9,341 nt of DNA, taken from positions 1 to 9,341 of the forward strand of contig RFUP01000064.1 in assembly GCA_009922885.1 (NCBI GenBank), read 5' to 3'. Origin of the DNA: Paracoccaceae bacterium (GTDB taxonomy: Bacteria; Pseudomonadota; Alphaproteobacteria; Rhodobacterales; Rhodobacteraceae). Made by a program: the position numbers and the translations under genes. Of the stretch, positions 1 to 6,688 are shown piece after piece. The stretch's first letter is position 1; the number at the start of each line of letters is the position of its first letter. The notes under the pieces were generated by a model. It was not told the DNA's origin, made no database searches, and saw only the letters and a list, made by a program, of their open reading frames with translations.

Positions 1-1
1 T

Positions 2-18
2 TGAAATCTCTGATTTCA
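2..18. repeat. Short perfect palindrome at the window edge
   Basis: TGAAATC (2-8) and GATTTCA (12-18) are perfect inverted repeats around a 3-nt centre. It could be an operator upstream of the GST gene or the tail of a structure belonging to a gene outside the window. It has no T-run after it on the plus strand, so a terminator is not indicated. The truncation at base 1 prevents a firm call. Confidence 0.3.
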
Positions 19-118
19 GTCAGCGTTAAGCGGTTCAATGTCTTCGCATGGCGCTATAGGGCTTTCGCGTGAAGCGATTGTGGTGCAGCAATGGCGCATC
101 GCAAACGGGAATATTTCA

Positions 119-811
119 ATGTCTTATCAATTGATCTTGGGTAACCGCCTCTATTTCAGCTGGTCTTTGGCGGCTTGGCTTATGGTGGCGCGCTTCGGGC
201 TGGAAAAAGAGGTTTCGGTGGAGTTCATCTACCCTGAAACCGAGAACGGCGTGGGGCCGTTGATCGCCGCCTATCCGCCCGCCCGCACCGTGCCGATGAT
301 GCGCACGCCGGAGGGTGCGATTTTGTCGGACAGCATGGCGATTGCCGAGGAACTTGCGACGCGGTTCCCGGATGCGGGCCTCTGGCCCAGCGATCCCTTG
401 GCGCGCGGCGTGGCGCGGACCTTGGCCAACGAGATGCATTCGAGCTTCCGCGCGTTGCGGGGCGGCTGGCCTGTGAACCTGCGCCATGCCTTCGAGGCGC
501 AGACCCCGCCTGCGGATGTGGCGGCGGAACTCGACCGGTTGGAAACGATCTGGGCCTATGCGCGGCAGGTGACGAAAAGCCAGACGCCTTGGCTTTGCGG
601 AACCTATTCGATTGCCGATGCGATTTTCGCGCCGATGGCGACGCGACTGGCGACCTATGGCTTCGACACTCGCCCGACCACGCGGGCCTATGTGGCGGCG
701 CATCTGACCGACCCAGCGCTCCAGCGGTGGCGCGCCGAGGGTTTGGCGAACGATCCCGAAATGCCTTCGGTGGAAATGCCCTTTCCGCATCGGGCTTGGC
801 CCGCGGCCTGA
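119..811 (+). CDS. Glutathione S-transferase family protein
   Basis: Predicted cytosolic GST-fold protein of 230 residues, a normal length for the family. The N-terminal thioredoxin-like domain (about residues 1-85) opens with the L-x-L-G-N-R-x-Y-x-S-W-S pattern (residues 5-16) typical of bacterial GSTs of the 'SSWS' type, where a Ser near the start usually contacts the glutathione thiol. It continues with the cis-proline loop (T57-V-P59) and the S70-D-S-M-A-I glutathione-binding segment. The helical C-terminal domain carries E105-M-H-S-S-F-R-A-L-R and the S164-I-A-D-A-x-F-A-P-M hydrophobic staple region. An in-frame ATG at 38 would add 27 residues, but it has no Shine-Dalgarno site and the added stretch does not look like GST. 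The ATG at 119 has GGGA eight bases upstream and starts exactly where relatives start. Substrate cannot be told; detoxification by glutathione conjugation or peroxide reduction is the family norm. It is transcribed alone toward a shared terminator. Confidence 0.9.
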   Translation: MSYQLILGNRLYFSWSLAAWLMVARFGLEKEVSVEFIYPETENGVGPLIAAYPPARTVPMMRTPEGAILSDSMAIAEELATRFPDAGLWPSDPLARGVARTLANEMHSSFRALRGGWPVNLRHAFEAQTPPADVAAELDRLETIWAYARQVTKSQTPWLCGTYSIADAIFAPMATRLATYGFDTRPTTRAYVAAHLTDPALQRWRAEGLANDPEMPSVEMPFPHRAWPAA

Positions 812-820
812 GGCCCTTTG

Positions 821-859
821 AAAACCAAAACGCCGCGGCCTTTGGAGGGCCGCGGCGTT
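821..859 (-). terminator. Strong rho-independent terminator, convergent gene ends
   Basis: A perfect 12-bp GC-rich stem (829-840 with 848-859) encloses a 7-nt loop. Read on the minus strand the stem is followed by TTTTGGTTTT, so it is a good intrinsic terminator for the leftward genes ending at 971. On the plus strand only CTCCCG follows, so it would be a weak intrinsic terminator for the GST gene, though the hairpin sits just 17 nt past its stop and probably protects that 3' end. The rest of the gap up to 970 shows nothing I can support. Confidence 0.8.
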
Positions 860-970
860 CTCCCGCCTGAGCTGCGGGTGGAGGGTAAGACCTGTGCGCC
901 TCCCCGAATGTGTGAGAGAGGGGGCTGCGCTCGGTCTCCGCATTTTTATCCCCTGCGGCGGGGAAACTCG

Positions 971-1315
971 TTAGCCGAGGATCTCTTTGAAGACCCGGGC
1001 GAGGCTGACCGTAACACGGTCTGGTGCAAGTGCGCCTGCACCGAGGCGTTCCACTGCCGAGCCTTCTGCGAGGCTCTGCACGCGGGCCGCGTAGATTTCC
1101 GGGCCAACCGACACCAGCATCGCCGCTTTGAAGGCGATCATGGCGCTGATGGTGAGCATCAGGCCACGGATGGGGAAGCTCCGCTTGTGTTTGCGGGCGG
1201 CAAAGATGATCAGCCCGTCATCGCTCACCACAGCGTTATAGCCACGGTTCAGGTGCGACTTCTTCGCTTCGATCTTGTTCAGCCGTCCGGCGAATTCCGA
1301 AAATGACTCGTTCAT
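971..1315 (-). CDS. Small single-helix membrane protein, unknown function
   Basis: A 114-residue protein that I do not recognise. The N-terminal 50 residues are polar and rich in Lys and Arg (K14, K18, K19, R24, R41, K42, K44, R45, R50). One hydrophobic segment follows at about residues 51-71, then a mixed C-terminal stretch of about 43 residues ending in a likely amphipathic helix. By the positive-inside rule the N-terminus would be cytoplasmic, giving an N-in, C-out topology. There is no convincing signal-peptide cleavage site and no catalytic motif. The upstream Shine-Dalgarno match at the ATG is poor. It lies 109 nt downstream of prmA on the same strand and could be its last operon member or have its own promoter. 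It ends before the terminator near 829-859. I accept it as coding because protein-like composition is maintained over the full frame and the flanking gene order fits. Confidence 0.7.
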   Translation of the reverse strand: MNESFSEFAGRLNKIEAKKSHLNRGYNAVVSDDGLIIFAARKHKRSFPIRGLMLTISAMIAFKAAMLVSVGPEIYAARVQSLAEGSAVERLGAGALAPDRVTVSLARVFKEILG

Positions 1316-1424
1316 AGCAGCGCGTTTTCTATCTGGCCCCCACCAGACATTGACGCTTATGGGCTACGATTGTGGCACGATTAAGGCACCGCCCAATTCG
1401 CGGCCCATTTGCGATGATTTTTCG

Positions 1425-2294
1425 TCAGATTTTACGGAGTGTAAGCGCGGACCATTCACCAATGTCTTCGCGATGCACGAGATTGATGCCGTTCTTCGCA
1501 TAATGGGCGGCAACCTCGTCGGCTTGCTCCACCAGGAGGCCCGAGAGAATCGCCCAACCACCGTCACAAAGATTCGCGGCCATATCGGGCGCGATGTCCA
1601 GAAGCGGGCCTTTGAGGATATTGGCGAAGACGAGATCATAGGGCGCGGCGGCGGCAAGCTGCGGGTGGCCGAAGCCTGCGGCTTCAAGGCAGATCACGCG
1701 ACCATCGAGATTGTTGGCAACAACGTTGGCTTCCGCCACTTCCACAGCGACCGGATCGATGTCGGAGGCCAGCACGGGGTTCGGCCAGATGCGCGCAGCG
1801 GCCATCGCGAGAACGGCCGTGCCGCACCCGATGTCGGCCACGTTGGTGCAGACGACGCCTTGTTCGGCCAGACGGTCGAGCGCGCGGAGGCAGCCCTGCG
1901 TGGTGCCATGGTGGCCGGTGCCGAAGGCCATATTCGCTTCGATCAGCAGGGATTCGACGCCGTCCGGCACCTTGTCTGCATCGTGGCTGCCGTAGACGAA
2001 GAAGCGGCCCGCAACCACGGGCGCGAGTTCACGTTTCACCTTGGCCACCCAATCGGTCTCGGGGACTTCCGAGATCACGAAGGGCTTCGCACCGAAGGCG
2101 GCGGCAAGAATGTCGAGTGCCACGTCATCGGGTTCTTCGGTGTAGTAGACGCCCACTTCCCAGAGGCCGGAACCGTCTTCGATCTCGAAAACGCCAACCC
2201 CTTCCGGCATCGGGTCCAGTTCCTCGACAGCCTCTCCCAGAGCTTCTGCGGGCTCTTTGCCGATCAGAGTGGTCAGGGCGGTATAGGTGGGCAT
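1425..2294 (-). CDS. prmA: Ribosomal protein L11 methyltransferase
   Basis: A cytoplasmic S-adenosylmethionine-dependent enzyme that trimethylates amino groups of ribosomal protein L11; 289 residues, normal for PrmA. The N-terminal ~95 residues form the substrate-recognition part, followed by a class I Rossmann methyltransferase domain. Visible signatures are A123-F-G-T-G-H-H-G-T-T (PrmA hallmark linker), motif I D154-I-G-C-G-T-A, the acidic D178-I-D-P that contacts the SAM ribose, the N225-I-L-K-G-P-L active-site loop, and S251-G-L-L. The C-terminus (E280-W-S-A-L-T-L-R-K) also fits the family. The start is supported by GGAGG at 2301-2305, six nt upstream of the ATG. It lies 51 nt downstream of the MATE gene on the same strand, so the two may be cotranscribed. 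In most bacteria PrmA is dispensable for growth, and nothing ties it functionally to its neighbours here. Confidence 0.95.
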   Translation of the reverse strand: MPTYTALTTLIGKEPAEALGEAVEELDPMPEGVGVFEIEDGSGLWEVGVYYTEEPDDVALDILAAAFGAKPFVISEVPETDWVAKVKRELAPVVAGRFFVYGSHDADKVPDGVESLLIEANMAFGTGHHGTTQGCLRALDRLAEQGVVCTNVADIGCGTAVLAMAAARIWPNPVLASDIDPVAVEVAEANVVANNLDGRVICLEAAGFGHPQLAAAAPYDLVFANILKGPLLDIAPDMAANLCDGGWAILSGLLVEQADEVAAHYAKNGINLVHREDIGEWSALTLRKI

Positions 2295-2345
2295 GGCGAA
2301 CCTCCAGAAGATTTCTTCAGGCGGTAAGCCTCCCGAGCGCTGGGG

Positions 2346-3716
2346 TCAAGCGAGGGTTGGCGTTTTGGCCTCTGCCGACTTGGCTGCAAAGCGCGAAACG
2401 AGCCGCCAGCCGAGGTATCCGGCAAGGGTTCCCGCCAGCACATTGGCCAAGGCCTGCGCCCAGATCACACCAGACGCGCCATAGGCTGCGCCCATGGCGA
2501 AGGCGATCGGGGCCATGAGCACACCGTCACGCAACCAGTTGGCGCCCGTGGCCCAAAGAGGCTTGCCGAGGTTGTTGAACGCCGCGTTGGAAACGAAGAG
2601 CGCGCCCGTGAACACGAAGCCCCCTGCGGCCCAATGGGTGAAGGCCCGCACCACCTCGCGGCCTTCCGCCGTGAGATTGAAGCCAGTGGCGACCCATTCT
2701 GAAGTGACGATCATCAAGACCCAGACGACAGCGGTGTAGCCAAGGCAGAACAGCACCGCATCGCGGTAGGCGGATTTCACGCGCTCACCAAGGCCTGCGC
2801 CGTGGTTCTGCCCGATGATGCCGCCGATGGCGCCGGAGAGGGCGAAGATACCACCGAAGCAGAGGATTTGCAGGCGGCCAACAACGCCGAGCCCTGCCAC
2901 CGCACTATCGCCATGTTCGGCAATGGCGCGCACCAAAACCCAGTTGCCGAAGGGGGTGGAAACTTGGGTCAGGATCGCAGGCACGGCGATGGCAATGAAA
3001 GGCGGCAGGAAGCGCTTGAGATCGGCCATATTCGGTTTGGCCAAAAGCTTGCGCGAAACCGCGATCCAATAGAGGCCCATGACCGCCATGCAAAAGCGGC
3101 TGATGACAATCGCGGCCCCGGCCCCGGCAATGCCCCATCCGGCCCAGACGATGAGCAAGGGATCAACGACAATCGCCACGAGCCCGCCCGACATCGTGAC
3201 CATCATCGAGCGCCACGCATCGCCCTCGGCGCGCAGGATCGCGGAACTGGCCATGCCCGCCGCGATAAGCGGGAGCGACGGCAGGGAAATGCCCAAGAAA
3301 CGGATCGCTTCTTCCAAGGCTTGCCCATCGGCACCGGAGGCAATCAGGATCTCACGGCGGAAAATCCATGCGAGCACGGCAATCACAGCCTGAGAGATTA
3401 CGGCATAGAGAATGGCAGAGGTGGCGACGCGCCGAGCGCGGTCCAAGTCGCGCTGGCCCAACGCACGGGAAACCAGCGCCACGGCGGCAATCATCATGCC
3501 GATGCCGATGGAGATGACGAAAAACTGGATGGTTCCGGCGAAGCCCACGGCGGAAATCAGCACTTCCTGATCGAGGCGGCTGATCCACCAGAGCGCCAGA
3601 AAGTCGACGAGGAACATGAAGGTGAGGCCGAGCGAGCTGGTGAGGGTCATCACCACAACGTGGCGCATTGTTGAGCCGGTGGTGAATTTTCCGGCCTGTC
3701 CTCTTTGCCCTGACAT
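2346..3716 (-). CDS. MATE family efflux transporter
   Basis: A 456-residue inner-membrane protein of the multidrug and toxic compound extrusion family, which exports cationic drugs, dyes or metabolites in exchange for Na+ or H+. It is hydrophobic throughout, with about 12 predicted helices in two pseudo-symmetric halves. The sequence from about 'GSTMRHVVVMTLTSSLG' through 'SRALGQRDLDRARR' matches the first-half MATE layout (helices 1-2 and the cytoplasmic G-Q-x-D-x-x-R-A-R-R loop), with the related 'G-Q-N-H-G-A-G' loop in the second half. I chose the ATG at 3716: AAGGG lies seven nt upstream. An in-frame ATG at 3755 would add 13 residues rich in charge but has no Shine-Dalgarno site. It is followed by prmA after 51 nt. 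Substrate and coupling ion cannot be told. Its C-terminus is Lys- and Ala-rich (…A-K-S-A-E-A-K-T-P-T-L-A). Confidence 0.92.
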   Translation of the reverse strand: MSGQRGQAGKFTTGSTMRHVVVMTLTSSLGLTFMFLVDFLALWWISRLDQEVLISAVGFAGTIQFFVISIGIGMMIAAVALVSRALGQRDLDRARRVATSAILYAVISQAVIAVLAWIFRREILIASGADGQALEEAIRFLGISLPSLPLIAAGMASSAILRAEGDAWRSMMVTMSGGLVAIVVDPLLIVWAGWGIAGAGAAIVISRFCMAVMGLYWIAVSRKLLAKPNMADLKRFLPPFIAIAVPAILTQVSTPFGNWVLVRAIAEHGDSAVAGLGVVGRLQILCFGGIFALSGAIGGIIGQNHGAGLGERVKSAYRDAVLFCLGYTAVVWVLMIVTSEWVATGFNLTAEGREVVRAFTHWAAGGFVFTGALFVSNAAFNNLGKPLWATGANWLRDGVLMAPIAFAMGAAYGASGVIWAQALANVLAGTLAGYLGWRLVSRFAAKSAEAKTPTLA

Positions 3717-3785
3717 CGCGCTACCCTTCCGTGAGTCGAAGCGCGGCGCGCTCATGCGGGATACGTAGCGCTTAACGTGAGAAGA

Positions 3786-3807
3786 AACCAGACCGAACGG
3801 TTCAGTT
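3786..3807 (-). terminator. Weak candidate terminator after glucokinase
   Basis: Read on the minus strand, AACTGAACC and GGTCTGGTT can pair around a GTTC loop with two G-U pairs and one mismatch, followed by the pyrimidine run TCTTCTC. It sits 23 nt past the glk stop codon. The stem is imperfect and the tail is not a clean U-run, so this is tentative. The remaining 3717-3830 gap must hold any promoter for the MATE gene, but I see no convincing -35/-10 pair. Confidence 0.3.
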
Positions 3808-3830
3808 CCGAGGCGCGCCGAAATGCGGGA

Positions 3831-4700
3831 TCAGAACGCGTAATCGGCGCACCCCATGAGGGCGGCGCTATCGTCGAGAATGGCATAGACAGGCACCACA
3901 AGATCGACGTCGAGCGGAAGGGGCTGGCGGAACGCTTCGATAAAACGCTCACGCGCTTTGGTGGCGAGGAGATTGCGTGCAACGCCGCCCGAGAAATAGA
4001 TGCCCCGGCGTGGCATGAAGGCGAGCAGCGCACCGCGCGCGAAGATGCCCAGCAACTCGGCGTAGTAGCCTGCAAAATCCTCGCCCCGATAGGCGCTTTC
4101 AACGGTCTGATAACCGCGCCCCGAGAACAGGTGCTCGTTGGTGATAAACGCGGTTGCCCGCGCGCCGATGCCGTCAACGAGCCTCGCGCGCACATCGAAG
4201 GGCAAAGGCACATGGCCCATTTCCGCCTCGGGGCACAGCGTGCGCCCGCCCGCGCGGATCATGCAACTCACGTTGAATCCGGTGCCCACGCCGATCACCA
4301 AGGCCTGTTCGATATCGGCCGCGGGGGGCGGGGCGGTGAGGATAGGATCGAGGTGTGCTGCTTCGAGTTTCGGCACGGAATAGCCCAGCGCCGACAGATC
4401 GTTGATGAGATGGAGCCGCGCCTCGGGCAGAACATCGGCCAGCGTGGCGCTGGTGAACGGCCAATCGCGATTGGTGAGGCGGCCTTTCTGGTTCGTCACC
4501 GGCCCCGCGATGGCCACCACGGCTTCCGAAACCCCTGTTGCGCCCGACGCATCAAGATAGGCGCGCACCACATCAGCGAAGCCTGCGAAGTCATCATTGC
4601 GATAGCTCCGCAAAGTCTCGCGCTTGAGCACTCCGCCCATGGCAAGGCAGAGCCGTGTATTGGTGCCGCCAACGTCGGCGACCAGTCGGGCTTGGGTCAA
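3831..4700 (-). CDS. glk: Glucokinase
   Basis: A cytoplasmic enzyme that phosphorylates glucose to glucose-6-phosphate with ATP; 289 residues, somewhat shorter than the roughly 320 of E. coli Glk, with the same (non-ROK) family architecture. Visible signatures are the phosphate-1 motif D9-V-G-G-T-N-T-R, A64-I-A-G-P-V, N77-R-D-W, catalytic I99-N-D101, the ATP-binding loop G138-V-G-T-G, the sugar-binding E158-A-E-M-G-H, and S237-G-G-V. The ROK zinc-binding cysteine cluster is absent. The open frame runs back to an ATG at 4883, but that would put 61 non-homologous Arg-rich residues inside the upstream ATPase gene. The likely start is TTG at 4698-4700, which overlaps the ATPase stop TGA, has AGGAGA about nine nt upstream, and places the D-V-G-G-T-N motif at residue 9 as in relatives. 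This overlap suggests translational coupling. As the last gene of a sugar-import operon, it points to glucose as a transported sugar. Confidence 0.93.
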   Translation of the reverse strand: MTQARLVADVGGTNTRLCLAMGGVLKRETLRSYRNDDFAGFADVVRAYLDASGATGVSEAVVAIAGPVTNQKGRLTNRDWPFTSATLADVLPEARLHLINDLSALGYSVPKLEAAHLDPILTAPPPAADIEQALVIGVGTGFNVSCMIRAGGRTLCPEAEMGHVPLPFDVRARLVDGIGARATAFITNEHLFSGRGYQTVESAYRGEDFAGYYAELLGIFARGALLAFMPRRGIYFSGGVARNLLATKARERFIEAFRQPLPLDVDLVVPVYAILDDSAALMGCADYAF

Positions 4701-5794
4701 TTCAGGCGCTCTCCTGTCTGGGGTGCGAAATAGCTTACCTTCCCCAGATCGAAAGCCAAGCCCAGCATTTGCCCCGGTGCGGCGACGGTTTCGGCGTGAA
4801 GGCGCGCCGTGACCTGTTTGCCGCCCAGATGCGAGACCACATAGGTATCCGCGCCTGCGGGTTCGACCATGTCGATCAGGCAATCGGCGGTTTGCACGTT
4901 TTCGCCCGCTCGGTAGCCCGCTTCGGCGATATCTTCGGGGCGAAGGCCGAGGATGACGTCTTCGGGCAGCTCCGCCACGCGGGTATCGTGAAGCACCAGC
5001 GGTTCGGCGCCTTGACGGGCGATCTCGATCTTCATGCCGGCACCGTTCTTGCGGGCCTTCACCGGAATGAGGTTCATCGCGGGGCTGCCCATGAAATCGG
5101 CCACGAAGAGATTGGCGGGTCTGTTGTAGATCTCGGCAGGCGTGCCGATCTGCTGCACCACACCGCCTTTCAAGACAACGATCTTGGTGGCAAGCGTCAT
5201 CGCTTCGATCTGGTCATGGGTGACGTAAACCATCGTAGCGCCGAGGTTCTGGTGCAGCTTCTTGATCTCGCTCCGCATTTCCACGCGCAGTTTCGCATCG
5301 AGGTTGGAGAGCGGTTCGTCGAAGAGGAAGAGCTTCGGATCACGCACCAAGGCGCGACCCATGGCGACGCGTTGGCGTTGGCCGCCGGAAAGCTGGCCGG
5401 GGCGGCGATCCAGAAGCGCTTCGATCTGCAGTTGCTTGGCCACTTCCGCAAGTTTTTGGGCCTGTGTTTCCGCATCGACCCCACGCACTTTCATGCCGAA
5501 GGTGATGTTCTTGGCCACGCTCATGGTGGGGTAAAGGGCATAGGACTGGAAGACCATGGCGATATCGCGGTCTTTCGGGGAAACATGCGTCATGTCGCGG
5601 CCACCGATGGCAATGGTGCCGCCCGAAATCGGCTCCAGCCCCGCGATGCAATTGAGAAGCGTGGACTTGCCGCAGCCCGAGGGGCCGACGAGCACGAGGA
5701 AATCGCCGGGTTCGATGGCGACGTTGATGTTTTTCAGGATCTCGACCGCGCCGTAGTTTTTGACGAGGTTCTGGATATCGAGAATGGGCGCCAT
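4697..5794 (-). CDS. ugpC: Sugar ABC transporter ATP-binding protein (UgpC/MsmK/GtsD type)
   Basis: The ATPase subunit of a carbohydrate-uptake ABC importer of the CUT1 class, acting as a homodimer on the cytoplasmic face; 365 residues, standard length. Residues 1-235 are the nucleotide-binding domain: Walker A G37-P-S-G-C-G-K-S-T, Q-loop Q83 in F-Q-S-Y-A-L-Y-P, signature L135-S-G-G-Q, Walker B L155-F-L-F-D-E160, D-loop S163-N-L-D, and switch His H193. Residues from about 236 form the OB/TOBE regulatory domain, including G283-L-R-P-E-D. All catalytic residues are intact. The start ATG is 3 nt past the gtsC stop, with a modest AAAGG upstream. The family name ugpC is the usual automatic label and does not imply glycerol-3-phosphate. 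The permeases and glucokinase on either side indicate hexose import, which makes it the gtsD equivalent. Its stop codon overlaps the glk start. Confidence 0.95.
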   Translation of the reverse strand: MAPILDIQNLVKNYGAVEILKNINVAIEPGDFLVLVGPSGCGKSTLLNCIAGLEPISGGTIAIGGRDMTHVSPKDRDIAMVFQSYALYPTMSVAKNITFGMKVRGVDAETQAQKLAEVAKQLQIEALLDRRPGQLSGGQRQRVAMGRALVRDPKLFLFDEPLSNLDAKLRVEMRSEIKKLHQNLGATMVYVTHDQIEAMTLATKIVVLKGGVVQQIGTPAEIYNRPANLFVADFMGSPAMNLIPVKARKNGAGMKIEIARQGAEPLVLHDTRVAELPEDVILGLRPEDIAEAGYRAGENVQTADCLIDMVEPAGADTYVVSHLGGKQVTARLHAETVAAPGQMLGLAFDLGKVSYFAPQTGERLN

Positions 5795-5797
5795 GGT

Positions 5798-6688
5798 TCA
5801 GCCTTTCACGGATCCGGCGGTGAGACCGCGGATGAAGTAATTTCCGGCGACGACGTAAACGAAGAGCGTAGGCAGCGCGGCGATGATCGCGGCGGCCATG
5901 TCGACGTTGTATTCCTTCACGCCAGTGGTGGAGTTGACGATGTTATTGAGCGCCACGGTGACGGGTTGGGTGCCCGCTTGGCTGAAGCTCACGCCGAAGA
6001 GGAAGTCGTTCCAGATCTGGGTGAATTGCCAGATCACGGTGACAACGATGATGGGCAGCGAGAGCGGCAGGAAGATCGACCAGAAAATCCGGAAGAACCC
6101 CGCGCCATCGACTTTCGCGGCTTTCACCAGTTCAGCGGGGATCGTGACGTAGTAGTTGCGGAAGAAGAGCGTGGTGAAGCCGATCCCGTAGATCACATGC
6201 ACGAAGATCAGGCCCGGAATGGTGCCCGCAAGGCCCATGAGGCCCAGCATCCGCGCCATCGGCAGAAGCACGACTTGGAACGGGATGAAGCAGCCGAAAA
6301 GCATGAGCGAGAAGATGAGGTTCGCGCCGCGGAACTTCCATTGCGAGATCACATAGCCGTTGAGCGCGCCGATCAGGGTGGAAATCAGCACGGCGGGGAT
6401 AGCGAGGATGACCGAGTTCCAGAAATAGGGGCGCAGACCCTCGCATTGGATACCCGTGCAGGCCCCCGACCACGCGGTGCGCCATGCCTCGAAGGTGACG
6501 TCGCGCGGGAAGGCCACGAGCGAACCTGTGCGGATTTCTTCAAGGCTTTTCAGCGATGTCGTGACCATCACGAAAAGCGGCATCAGGTAGAAGAGCGCGA
6601 AGAGGCCAAGGAGCAGGAACAGGAGGCAACGGAGCGCGACGTGCCCCCAGTTGCGGCCTTGGGATTGGGGGAAGCCGAGGTCAGTCAT
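5798..6688 (-). CDS. gtsC: Glucose/mannose-type ABC transporter permease GtsC-like (MalG class)
   Basis: The second inner-membrane permease subunit of the sugar importer; 296 residues with six predicted helices (about 20-43, 90-113, 123-146, 155-176, 205-226, 265-287). The EAA loop that docks on the ATPase is at 185-210 (A-E-L-V-K-A-A-K-V-D-G-A at its start, then the F-L-P-L-S end). The protein ends in G-L-T-A-G-S-V-K-G, the characteristic MalG-class C-terminus. The first periplasmic loop holds A76-C-T-G-I-Q-C-E-G-L-R-P-Y-F-W-N-S, a Cys-containing stretch of the kind I associate with GtsC-like glucose permeases. The start ATG lies inside the end of gtsB (8-nt overlap) and has GAGGG about six nt upstream. 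The gtsC symbol rests on operon context and on resemblance of this and the binding protein to pseudomonad Gts proteins. Another monosaccharide remains possible. Confidence 0.9.
   Translation of the reverse strand: MTDLGFPQSQGRNWGHVALRCLLFLLLGLFALFYLMPLFVMVTTSLKSLEEIRTGSLVAFPRDVTFEAWRTAWSGACTGIQCEGLRPYFWNSVILAIPAVLISTLIGALNGYVISQWKFRGANLIFSLMLFGCFIPFQVVLLPMARMLGLMGLAGTIPGLIFVHVIYGIGFTTLFFRNYYVTIPAELVKAAKVDGAGFFRIFWSIFLPLSLPIIVVTVIWQFTQIWNDFLFGVSFSQAGTQPVTVALNNIVNSTTGVKEYNVDMAAAIIAALPTLFVYVVAGNYFIRGLTAGSVKG

Noticed and set aside
116..943. A 275-codon Arg-rich minus-strand frame across the GST gene and the terminator
   Set aside because: It crosses the strong hairpin terminator and is antisense to a recognisable GST; Arg-rich composition marks it as a shadow.
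950..963. Small CCCC/GGGG hairpin just past the stop of the 114-residue protein
   Set aside because: The stem is only 4 bp, and on the minus strand it is followed by ATAAAAATG, not a U-run. The 829-859 hairpin is a far better terminator.
1335..1400. Possible promoter for the small membrane protein (TTAATC, 17-nt spacer, CATAAG on the minus strand)
   Set aside because: Both boxes match the sigma-70 consensus poorly, and such matches occur often by chance; not enough to annotate.
1275..2327. A 350-codon open frame on the plus strand opposite prmA
   Set aside because: The opposite strand encodes PrmA with all SAM-binding motifs and a GGAGG site. The plus-strand frame has no supporting signal and antisense-type composition.
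2802..3674. A 290-codon plus-strand frame rich in His, Asp, Glu and Gly opposite the MATE gene
   Set aside because: Antisense frames of hydrophobic membrane proteins typically translate to polar His/Asp/Glu/Gln-rich products. No start signal is present and the MATE assignment is clear.
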